Origin: SIG440 sp045596485
Lineage (GTDB): Bacteria > Bacillota > Clostridia > Monoglobales > Monoglobaceae
Direction of reading: 5' to 3'
Assembly: GCA_045596485.1 (NCBI GenBank)
Contig: JAZOCL010000019.1
Location: 1-5,279, forward strand
DNA: 5,279 nucleotides
Shown: positions 1 to 5,228 of the stretch, piece after piece
How positions within the stretch are numbered: the stretch's first letter is position 1
How the letters are laid out: every line of letters starts with the position of its first letter
Notes under the pieces: model-generated
Database searches by the model: none
The model's input: only the letters and a program-made list of their open reading frames with translations
Told to the model about the DNA's origin: nothing
Translations under genes and position numbers: made by a program

Positions 1-16
1 TTTTCCTTAAATATAG

Positions 17-45
17 TTGAAATATATAAAAATGTATGATAAAAT
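17..45 (+). promoter_or_regulatory. Sigma-A-type promoter of the SLH protein gene
   Basis: A -35 box TTGAAA (17-22) is followed, after exactly 17 bases, by a -10 box TAAAAT (40-45). The -10 box is preceded by TGA (37-39), which fits the TGn extended -10 motif. Transcription would start near 51-53, giving an untranslated leader of about 50 bases before the start codon at 105. The surrounding AT-rich sequence is typical of promoters in low-GC Gram-positive bacteria. This is read from the sequence only and has not been mapped. Confidence 0.7.
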
Positions 46-90
46 AAAAATGTCATAATTTGATAATAATTAAACTTCCATATACACCAA

Positions 91-97
91 AGGGGGA
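91..97 (+). promoter_or_regulatory. Ribosome binding site of the SLH protein gene
   Basis: A purine run AGGGGGA lies 7-8 bases upstream of the ATG at 105. Its strength and spacing fix the start codon and suggest efficient translation, as expected for an abundant surface protein. Confidence 0.8.
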
Positions 98-104
98 ATA
101 ACCA

Positions 105-1928
105 ATGATTAACAAAAAACTTCTGAGCGGAATTCTCTGTATTGTTTTTCTGCTCTCCACCCTGTCGGCTTCTGCTCTGACCTTTTCAGACGTAGAAAAT
201 GACCACACCGTTGAATGGGCAAAGCCTTACATCAATGCAATGGCAGATGCGGGCTACCTCAAGGGCTACGAAGACGGAACCTTCAGACCCAACAACACAA
301 TTTCAAAAACAGAAGCACTGATTCTTCTTGCCAGAATGATTGGTGTGAACAACGATGCCTTTGCAGATTCTCTCGAATATGCTCTTGACGAATACGCATC
401 ATCTCTCCAAAAATACTCAACCAACTACAAAAACGAGGTTGCATTCCTTCTTTATGCAGGTGTTCTCAAGGAGGACGAGCTGGGCACATATCTCTCAACA
501 GCAAACAAAAATGCTCCTCTTATGAGATATGAGGCTGCAGTTCTTCTCACAAAGCTCCTTGGTGCCGAAGAAGAGGTTGAAAACAGTGCTTTTGTTTCTT
601 CTTCCTATGCCGACACAATTGAAATTCCCGACTCAGCTCGTGCATATGTTGAATACGTAAAAGAAGCAGGAATTATGCAGGGTATGGGCAACAATGCAAA
701 CGGTCAACCCGAATTCTGGCCCAACAGCTCTGTAACACGTTCACAGATGGCAAAAATGCTTCACAGCCTTATTAATGTTCTTGACCTTTCGGTTCAGACA
801 GGTGTGATAGCTAAGGTTGACGAATTTGAAGATTTAATCACAACAACCATAGACGGCAACGACATCGTTGACACAGTTGAAGCTTCAACAAAAATCAAAA
901 TCAACGGCGAAGATGCAACACTCTCTGACCTTAGTGCAGGAATGCTGGTAAAGGTAACCCACCTTGCAGGCAAGCTTTCACTGGTTGAAAACTATGTTAT
1001 TCTCGAAGACACCGTAATTTACGGTCTCGTTTCAGCAACAAAGGATTCAGGCGAAACAAAATCAGTTACAATTGCTGACGCAAACGACAAATCAATTATT
1101 GAAACATACGTTCTTGCCGACAACGCAAAAATCCGTGTAAACGGCGCAATCGACTTGTTCAGCAAGGTAAAGGCAAACAACTATGTTTCGCTGACAATTG
1201 AAGACGGTGCTGTTACCGTTCTTGAAGTTATCGAAAAAACCCAGACAGTTGGCGGAACACTTGTTTCGGTTGACGCATCAGGCGAATACACAGTTCTCAA
1301 TGTGAAAGATTCATCGGGCGAAGTATTCGCTTACGAAATTTCTGCAGACGGCGCAACCGTTACACGCAACAACCTTCAGGGCAGTCTGAACAACCTTATG
1401 CAGGGAGACACAGTTTCTCTGAGACTCACATACGGCAAGGTTACAAAGATTTCTGCAAGCAGCAAAAACCAGACTGTAAGCGGAACAATTTCCTACGTCA
1501 CCCATTCAACATCAGGCAGTGTTATCGGTATCGAAAACAACAACAAGGTTACCGAATACAAGGTGAACAAGGCAGCCAAGGTTCTTATTGACTCAACAGA
1601 AGAAGGAACAGTTTATGACCTTCGTCCCGGCTCTGATATAGAAGCAAACCTTGAAAGCAGCGAGGTTATCTCAATCAAGGCTGCAGGCTCTGTTGCAAAA
1701 TCACAATTCACAGGAACAGTAAAAACCGTGAACACAACCTACGGACTTATGATAATCTCTGAAGGCGGCACAGACTACGATATTTATATCAACAGCAACA
1801 CAAAGATTATCGACAGCCAGACAGGAAAAAACATAACACTCAAAAATGTTGAGAAGGGCAGAACAGCAAACATCACAGGTTCAAATGCATCAGGCGTATT
1901 TGAAGCCAGCGTTATTGTTCTCCAGTAA
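105..1928 (+). CDS. Secreted S-layer homology (SLH) domain protein with C-terminal repeats
   Basis: This is a 607-residue exported protein that probably attaches to the cell wall. Residues 1-24 form a signal peptide (Lys-Lys, hydrophobic core, then SASA before the likely cleavage site). Three SLH modules follow. The first (about 26-80) is clear, with FSDV, EWAKPYI, GYEDGTFRPN and SKTEA in place of the classic TRAEA. The second (about 95-153) is degenerate and ends MRYEAAVLLTKLLG. The third (about 165-225) has GIMQG, FWPNSSVTRSQMAKML. SLH triplets are known to bind pyruvylated secondary cell-wall polysaccharide. Residues 230-607 are beta-rich and appear to be five diverged repeats of about 75 residues, each opening with a G-x-[VIL]-x-x-V/T pattern near 232, 306, 383, 459 and 536. 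No catalytic motif is visible. The gene has its own promoter and terminator. A structural or envelope-organising role is inferred; the SLH assignment is firm. Confidence 0.93.
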   Translation: MINKKLLSGILCIVFLLSTLSASALTFSDVENDHTVEWAKPYINAMADAGYLKGYEDGTFRPNNTISKTEALILLARMIGVNNDAFADSLEYALDEYASSLQKYSTNYKNEVAFLLYAGVLKEDELGTYLSTANKNAPLMRYEAAVLLTKLLGAEEEVENSAFVSSSYADTIEIPDSARAYVEYVKEAGIMQGMGNNANGQPEFWPNSSVTRSQMAKMLHSLINVLDLSVQTGVIAKVDEFEDLITTTIDGNDIVDTVEASTKIKINGEDATLSDLSAGMLVKVTHLAGKLSLVENYVILEDTVIYGLVSATKDSGETKSVTIADANDKSIIETYVLADNAKIRVNGAIDLFSKVKANNYVSLTIEDGAVTVLEVIEKTQTVGGTLVSVDASGEYTVLNVKDSSGEVFAYEISADGATVTRNNLQGSLNNLMQGDTVSLRLTYGKVTKISASSKNQTVSGTISYVTHSTSGSVIGIENNNKVTEYKVNKAAKVLIDSTEEGTVYDLRPGSDIEANLESSEVISIKAAGSVAKSQFTGTVKTVNTTYGLMIISEGGTDYDIYINSNTKIIDSQTGKNITLKNVEKGRTANITGSNASGVFEASVIVLQ

Positions 1929-1943
1929 TTTAAAAAAATTCAC

Positions 1944-1981
1944 GAAGCGATATCAGTCACGGTATCGCTTCTTTTGTTTTT
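1944..1981 (+). terminator. Rho-independent terminator after the SLH gene
   Basis: Arms at 1944-1954 and 1961-1971 pair over 11 bp (GAAGCGATATC with GGTATCGCTTC, one U-G wobble) around a 6-base loop, followed by a T-rich run (1972-1981). It starts 15 bases after the stop codon, so it closes the SLH transcription unit. Confidence 0.88.
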
Positions 1982-2021
1982 GATTTATTTTTCTTGCAAC
2001 AGTCCAAGTTTGTCAGTAGTC

Positions 2022-2050
2022 TGAAGCAATGTCTTGCCGACATTGCTTCA
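2022..2050. repeat. Perfect 12-bp inverted repeat (hairpin) between terminator and next promoter
   Basis: TGAAGCAATGTC (2022-2033) and GACATTGCTTCA (2039-2050) are exact reverse complements separated by 5 bases. On the plus strand the hairpin is followed by a broken T-rich stretch (TATATTTTTTC), so it might be a second, weaker terminator. It also ends only 16 bases upstream of the probable -35 region of the next gene, so it could be an operator-like site. The sequence alone does not decide between these. Confidence 0.75.
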
Positions 2051-2066
2051 ATTTGTATATTTTTTC

Positions 2067-2094
2067 TTTATTCAGTAAATACTTTCCATATAAT
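2067..2094 (+). promoter_or_regulatory. Probable promoter of the small tail-anchored protein gene
   Basis: A perfect -10 hexamer TATAAT sits at 2089-2094. The best -35 candidate is the weak TTTATT at 2067-2072, 16 bases upstream. The predicted transcript would start near 2101, about 20 bases before the ATG. The -10 box is convincing and the -35 is not. Confidence 0.5.
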
Positions 2095-2121
2095 AAAGAA
2101 AAACAAAGAACGGAGAATTTT

Positions 2122-2424
2122 ATGATAGACAAAAAATCACGCAGAGTCGTAATCATCAACAACATCCGCTCCGAGTCAATCGACCAGGCAATATTCATAC
2201 TCAAGGATTCTGCCCTCAAGGGGTCTTCTGTCTTCAGCGAAAAAGAAATTGTAACCGAAGCCCAGGGCATTATTGACCGCTATATGCGTCAGGTGGAGCG
2301 CCTCAAAGACCCCCAAGCCTCCAAACGGGCACAAAAAAAGGGCGGTCTCCCCACCCTTATGACAGTTTCACTTACTGCCGCATTTATGCTTGCAGTCTTT
2401 TTTGTCATTGTCTACACTATGTGA
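2122..2424 (+). CDS. Small protein of unknown function with a C-terminal membrane anchor
   Basis: I do not recognise a family for this 100-residue protein. The ATG at 2122 is chosen because GGAG (2112-2115) lies 6 bases upstream. An open frame continues back to an ATG at 2029, but that start lies inside the 2022-2050 hairpin and upstream of the -10 box. Residues 7-28 (RRVVIINNIRSESIDQAIFI) suggest a beta strand followed by a helix. Residues 36-72 are charged and probably helical, with a basic patch (KRAQKKGG). Residues 77-99 are one hydrophobic segment reaching the C-terminus. There is no signal peptide, so the protein is probably tail-anchored with a cytoplasmic N-terminal domain. It has its own promoter and overlaps the convergent SLOG gene by 13 bp. 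Codon use and the ribosome binding site support a real gene. Confidence 0.8.
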   Translation: MIDKKSRRVVIINNIRSESIDQAIFILKDSALKGSSVFSEKEIVTEAQGIIDRYMRQVERLKDPQASKRAQKKGGLPTLMTVSLTAAFMLAVFFVIVYTM

Positions 2425-2900
2425 GCAAGGTTCAAAACCCTCTTTCCCAAAGAATTTGCACATTCCACCGTATGCTCTGTTCCGCTACCTCTGTGCGTCA
2501 GATAGGCAATGCATAAATCGCAGCGCTCCGCCATATATCGGTTGCGCAAATGCATACATCCCGTCACATAACTCTCACAAAGATAAACTACCTCATCTGC
2601 ACACCCCACAATTCTTTGATATTGCTCCCTTACCCTTTGCCCCCACCTTGAGTGCTGATCACGGCAGGGCAGCGCCATAACAAGGCAAATCTTTGGATAA
2701 ACCCTTTTCAGCTCAAGAACCGCCTCGGCTGCCATCAAATCAAAGCCCACTGCCCCGCCCGAAACAAACTCAGTACAGCCTTCTTCTACAAGCTCTCCAA
2801 TCATCTGCACAAGGCACTTGCGAATTTCAGCTGATTTCTCATAAGGCAAATACCTATGCCCCGAAAAACAGCAGCTTTTTATATCTTCATATTTGTGCAT
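2412..2900 (-). CDS. SLOG-superfamily protein (DUF1273/YpsA-like)
   Basis: This 162-residue protein belongs to the DUF1273 branch of the SLOG superfamily, Rossmann-like proteins thought to bind nucleotides or related ligands. Visible family motifs are CCFSGHR (10-16), SGGAVGFDLMAAEAVLELK (47-65), the ALPC...W stretch (76-86), RNRYMAE (119-125) and GSGTEHTVECANSLGK (138-153). It is a complete single-domain protein with no fused effector and no signal peptide, so it should be cytoplasmic. The start is placed at the ATG at 2900 because AAAGGA lies 9 bases upstream and the homology begins just after it. A longer frame from 2939 adds 13 residues without a clear ribosome binding site. The best-studied relative, Bacillus subtilis YpsA, affects cell division when overproduced, but the biochemical role of this branch is unsettled. 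No confident promoter is visible. The family call is strong; the function is unknown. Confidence 0.88.
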   Translation of the reverse strand: MHKYEDIKSCCFSGHRYLPYEKSAEIRKCLVQMIGELVEEGCTEFVSGGAVGFDLMAAEAVLELKRVYPKICLVMALPCRDQHSRWGQRVREQYQRIVGCADEVVYLCESYVTGCMHLRNRYMAERCDLCIAYLTHRGSGTEHTVECANSLGKRVLNLAHIV

Positions 2901-2983
2901 TTTCCTCATTCCTTTCACAGATTCTGTCAACGAAATCACTAAATCGTCTTTCTGCCCAAATAAATATTCGTCAATATCACAAA

Positions 2984-3012
2984 TTTAAAAATTACGGTTT
3001 TTGTGGTAAAAT
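2984..3012 (+). promoter_or_regulatory. Promoter of the lrgAB operon
   Basis: A -35-like TTTAAA (2984-2989) is separated by 17 bases from a -10 box TAAAAT (3007-3012). The -10 box is preceded by TGG (3004-3006), which fits an extended -10 element. The predicted start of transcription is near 3019, leaving a leader of about 35 bases. No obvious operator palindrome flanks it. Confidence 0.6.
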
Positions 3013-3040
3013 CGAAGTGCGTTAAAAAATAAACAATTTT

Positions 3041-3045
3041 AGGAG
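3041..3045 (+). promoter_or_regulatory. Ribosome binding site that decides a TTG start for lrgA
   Basis: AGGAG at 3041-3045 lies 8 bases before the TTG at 3054, which is ideal spacing. The alternative GTG at 3045 overlaps this site and so cannot use it. No ATG is available before residue 8 of the protein. Confidence 0.75.
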
Positions 3046-3053
3046 TGTCAAAA

Positions 3054-3431
3054 TTGAGATTTTTCCGACAAATAATGCGACTTTTTTTGCTTTGCTGCAT
3101 AGGCGATCTCCTGTCAATCACGCTGCCCTTTCCCTTACCCGGCAGCGTGATTGCTCTGATTCTTCTTTTTCTGTGCCTTCTTTTTAAGGCAATCAAGTCC
3201 GAGCAGGTGAACATCATATCCGACTTTTTGCTGAAAAATATGGCATTTGTGTTTTTACCCTCAACAGTTTCAATCATTGCCTATATGGATGTTTTTCAGC
3301 ACATTCTTTGGAAATTTCTGTTTATCTGCATTGTGACCACGGTAATTACCTTTTTCTGCACGGCATACGCCGTAAAATTCACAATGTACCTGATAAATCG
3401 GGGAAAGGACGGTAACTCTGATGTTCAATGA
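3054..3431 (+). CDS. lrgA: LrgA/CidA family membrane protein
   Basis: This 125-residue membrane protein has the LrgA/CidA (holin-like) fold. It has about four hydrophobic segments (roughly 8-22, 31-47, 62-80 and 87-109), the conserved PFPLPGSVIALILLF motif (25-39) and LLKNMAFVFLPSTVSIIAY (59-77), which matches the family's 'LL..M.l.FvP..v' region. It partners with the downstream lrgB, whose ATG overlaps its last codons by 11 bp, so the two are probably translationally coupled. LrgAB was first described in Staphylococcus as a modulator of murein hydrolase activity and lysis. Homologous pairs act as pyruvate transporters in B. subtilis (PftAB) and as a glycolate/glycerate transporter in plants (PLGG1). 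No LytSR-type regulator lies in the window. A perfect 13-bp inverted repeat spans codons 21-34. The family is clear; the substrate is inferred at best. Confidence 0.9.
   Translation: MRFFRQIMRLFLLCCIGDLLSITLPFPLPGSVIALILLFLCLLFKAIKSEQVNIISDFLLKNMAFVFLPSTVSIIAYMDVFQHILWKFLFICIVTTVITFFCTAYAVKFTMYLINRGKDGNSDVQ
3115..3153. repeat. Perfect 13-bp inverted repeat inside lrgA
   Basis: CAATCACGCTGCC (3115-3127) and GGCAGCGTGATTG (3141-3153) are exact reverse complements around a pyrimidine-rich 13-base loop. The hairpin begins about 60 bases into the coding sequence and covers the codons of the conserved SITLPFPLPGSVIA stretch. It has no T-run, so it is not a terminator. It could fold stably in the lrgA mRNA. 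Confidence 0.85.
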
Positions 3432-4101
3432 ATTCACAGCACGCCCGATTTTCGGCTTTACCCTTTGCGTAATAGCCTACCACATCGGTGTAAAAACCAA
3501 AAAGAAATTTGACTACGCAATTGTGAACCCTGTTATTATTGCAACCCTCATATGCATTTTAGTTCTCACAGTTTTCCGCATTCCCCTTGACAACTTTTTG
3601 AACGGTGCAAATACAATTTCAATGTTTCTGGCACCTGCAACGGCAGCTCTGGCACTTTCTATATACCGTCAACTGAAGGTAATAAAGAAAAACTTCATTC
3701 CCATTATCATTGGCTGTGCAGCAGGTGCAGCTTCGGCTGTGGTGAGTATAATTGTTCTGTGCAAAATACTCGGCATCTCCGAAGAAATCACCTCAAGCCT
3801 GATTCCCAAGTCGGTAACCACCGCAATCGCCACCGAGGTTTCAACTCAGCTTGGAGGAATTGCTCCCATTACCGTTGCTGCTGTAACCATTACGGGCATA
3901 TTCGGAACAATAGTCTCGCCCTATCTTATCAAATGGACTCATCTCAACAATTCTGTTGCAGCAGGTCTTGCCATCGGCGCATCCTGTCACGCTCTTGGCA
4001 CAACCAAAGCAATCGAGCTTGGTGAGATTGAGGGCTCTCTCAGCGGTATTGCCGTCGGTCTTTGCGGACTTATCACCGTGGTTATTGCAATGTTTTTATA
4101 A
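3421..4101 (+). CDS. lrgB: LrgB/CidB family membrane protein
   Basis: This 226-residue polytopic membrane protein has close to the usual length of LrgB (about 230). Family signatures are FLAPATAALALSIYRQ (69-84), SLIPKSVTTAIA (126-137), GIFG (159-162) and ASCHALGTTKA followed by GSLSGIAVGLCG (187-216). It works with LrgA. In well-studied relatives the pair either modulates autolysis or moves pyruvate or related C2/C3 acids across the membrane. The ATG at 3421 overlaps the end of lrgA by 11 bp, and AAAGGA (3404-3409) lies 11 bases upstream, so the two proteins should be made together. A strong terminator follows 21 bases after the stop codon, making this a two-gene operon. All expected motifs are intact. 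Confidence 0.93.
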   Translation: MFNEFTARPIFGFTLCVIAYHIGVKTKKKFDYAIVNPVIIATLICILVLTVFRIPLDNFLNGANTISMFLAPATAALALSIYRQLKVIKKNFIPIIIGCAAGAASAVVSIIVLCKILGISEEITSSLIPKSVTTAIATEVSTQLGGIAPITVAAVTITGIFGTIVSPYLIKWTHLNNSVAAGLAIGASCHALGTTKAIELGEIEGSLSGIAVGLCGLITVVIAMFL

Positions 4102-4120
4102 CTCTCGTTTTCACACAAAA

Positions 4121-4153
4121 AGAGCTTTGAGACTTCTCAAAGCTTTTTCTTTT
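4121..4153. terminator. Bidirectional rho-independent terminator between lrgB and the PAP2 gene
   Basis: AGCTTTGAGA (4123-4132) pairs perfectly with TCTCAAAGCT (4135-4144). The plus strand continues as TTTTTCTTTTTC and the minus strand as CTTTTTGTGTG, so the hairpin has a U-run in both directions. It ends the lrgAB transcript and the opposing PAP2 transcript. The PAP2 stop codon (4137-4139) lies within the stem. Confidence 0.88.
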
Positions 4154-4667
4154 TCAAAAATTTCATCATTCCAAGGTAAATTACGCCCGACAGAACAATG
4201 CCTCCCAAAATATCCGTGGGAAAGTGCACAAAAAGATACATCCTCGAAAACGCCATAACAGCCGCAAGAACTGCTGCAGGAATTCCCAGCCGTTTGTCTG
4301 CCGAAAGCAGCACAAACGCCGACGTAAAGGATGCCAGAGTATGCCCCGACGGGAAAGAATAATCAATCGGCACGGGAATCAACATATCAATGCCCTCAAA
4401 CAACCAACAGGGCCTGGGTCTGGCAATCAGATTTTTCAAAATAACGTTCCCGAAAATCAATCCCAGCAAAAGCCCAATTCCAACCACAGCACCCCATTTT
4501 CGGTATTTTTTCGAAAAAATCATCAGAAGAGCCGCCACAATCCACACCGCTCCCGAATTTCCCAAAGCTGAAACCGTCACCATCAAAAAATCCATAAAGC
4601 CGCAATCCACCAGATTATGCATTGCGGTCAGAATTTCAAACTCAAAGCCTTCAGTTCCAAACAGCAA
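4137..4667 (-). CDS. PAP2-family membrane phosphatase
   Basis: This protein of about 176 residues carries the full PAP2 (type 2 phosphatidic acid phosphatase) signature. Counting from the chosen start, it has KNLIARPRP (78-86, matching K-x6-RP), SFPSGHT (104-110, catalytic-acid His 109) and SRMYLFVHFPTD (141-152, matching SR-x5-H-x3-D, with His 148 the expected nucleophile). It has several hydrophobic segments and a KKKKL tail. Such enzymes remove phosphate from lipids such as undecaprenyl pyrophosphate, phosphatidylglycerophosphate or phosphatidate. The substrate cannot be read here. The start is uncertain: TTG at 4667 has GGGGTGG just upstream, TTG at 4682 is also possible, and the first ATG (4622) would cut into the conserved N-terminus. 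It lies 20 bp downstream of the COG2426 gene and is probably co-transcribed with it. Confidence 0.9.
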   Translation of the reverse strand: MLFGTEGFEFEILTAMHNLVDCGFMDFLMVTVSALGNSGAVWIVAALLMIFSKKYRKWGAVVGIGLLLGLIFGNVILKNLIARPRPCWLFEGIDMLIPVPIDYSFPSGHTLASFTSAFVLLSADKRLGIPAAVLAAVMAFSRMYLFVHFPTDILGGIVLSGVIYLGMMKFLKKKKL

Positions 4668-4687
4668 GCCGCCACCCCGCAATTCTG

Positions 4688-5164
4688 CTAAAAAGCCAGA
4701 TTAACAACTCCTGCCGTGGCAAGAGCAACAATAATTCCTGCACCAATAACGCCCATAAATATGGCAGGAACAGCATCCTTCAGCCGCATCTCCATCATTG
4801 CCGCAACCAAAGCCCCTGTCCAAGCGCCTGTCCCGGGCAAAGGAATTGCAACAATAATAAAAAGTCCCCAAAACTTATATTTATCAACAGTTCCTCTGTG
4901 CTTTTCGGCTCTCTCTTCAAAGTATGTAACAATACTGTCAAACTTTTCACTGACCCTTCGCATCCAATCAAAAATTTTGCGTATGAACAAAATAATAAAG
5001 GGTACAGGCACCATATTGCCGATTACCGAAACAACAGTTGCAGTAATCACGTCAAGCCCCGACGCCACCCCCGCAGGGATAGCCCCTCTAAGCTCGAGTA
5101 CAGGCACCATGGATATAAAAAAGGTTGTCAAAAGCTTGCCGAAATAAGTTTCAAAAAATCCCAT
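4688..5164 (-). CDS. COG2426 'small multi-drug export' family membrane protein
   Basis: This 158-residue membrane protein belongs to the Sm_multidrug_ex family (PF06695/COG2426). Recognisable features are the N-terminal VPVLELRGAIPAG (20-32), a charged cytoplasmic-looking middle (about 62-97), AIPLPGTGAWTGALVA (106-121) and a final hydrophobic stretch (about 132-156). The two ExRGxIP/PxPGTG-like segments resemble the paired re-entrant motifs of DedA-like proteins, which suggests a transporter or lipid-handling role. The family name 'multi-drug export' is an old label with little direct proof. The ATG at 5164 is supported by AGGAG (5173-5177) at 8-base spacing. It is the first gene of a two-gene unit with the PAP2 phosphatase. 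Confidence 0.85.
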   Translation of the reverse strand: MGFFETYFGKLLTTFFISMVPVLELRGAIPAGVASGLDVITATVVSVIGNMVPVPFIILFIRKIFDWMRRVSEKFDSIVTYFEERAEKHRGTVDKYKFWGLFIIVAIPLPGTGAWTGALVAAMMEMRLKDAVPAIFMGVIGAGIIVALATAGVVNLAF

Positions 5165-5172
5165 TTTAAATT

Positions 5173-5177
5173 CTCCT
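5173..5177 (-). promoter_or_regulatory. Ribosome binding site of the COG2426 gene
   Basis: The minus strand reads AGGAG here, 8 bases before the ATG at 5164. This settles the start codon. Confidence 0.8.
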
Positions 5178-5199
5178 GAGTAAAGCTATGTTATTTTTC

Positions 5200-5228
5200 A
5201 TTATAACCATTGACGTGGAAACGGCGTA
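5200..5228 (-). promoter_or_regulatory. Probable promoter of the COG2426-PAP2 operon
   Basis: The minus strand has a perfect -10 box TATAAT (5205 down to 5200), about 35 bases upstream of the start codon. At 17-base spacing the -35 position (5228-5223) reads TACGCC, a poor match, and it falls inside the first palindrome of the repeat cluster. The -10 is convincing. The -35 is either weak or replaced by activator or palindrome-dependent control. Confidence 0.5.

Noticed and set aside
2029..2121. An N-terminal extension of the small protein gene starting at ATG 2029
   Set aside because: It begins inside the 2022-2050 hairpin, runs through the TATAAT promoter box and has no ribosome binding site. 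The ATG at 2122 has a good one.
2901..2939. A longer SLOG protein starting at 2939
   Set aside because: The 13 extra residues do not resemble the family and no ribosome binding site precedes them. ATG 2900 has AAAGGA at 9 bases.
3045..3053. GTG 3045 as the start of lrgA
   Set aside because: It overlaps the AGGAG site that is ideally spaced for TTG 3054.
2939..3277. A minus-strand open frame opposite the start of lrgA
   Set aside because: It is antisense to a well-recognised LrgA, has no family features and covers the lrgAB promoter.
3054..4682. A phage-type lysis cassette, suggested by the holin-like LrgA
   Set aside because: LrgA is followed by its normal partner LrgB. There is no endolysin, structural or integrase gene, and the PAP2 gene is on the other strand.
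4224..5179. Plus-strand open frames opposite the PAP2 and COG2426 genes
   Set aside because: Their composition (runs of N, S, R, H, P) is that of antisense reading, and the minus-strand proteins carry complete family motifs.
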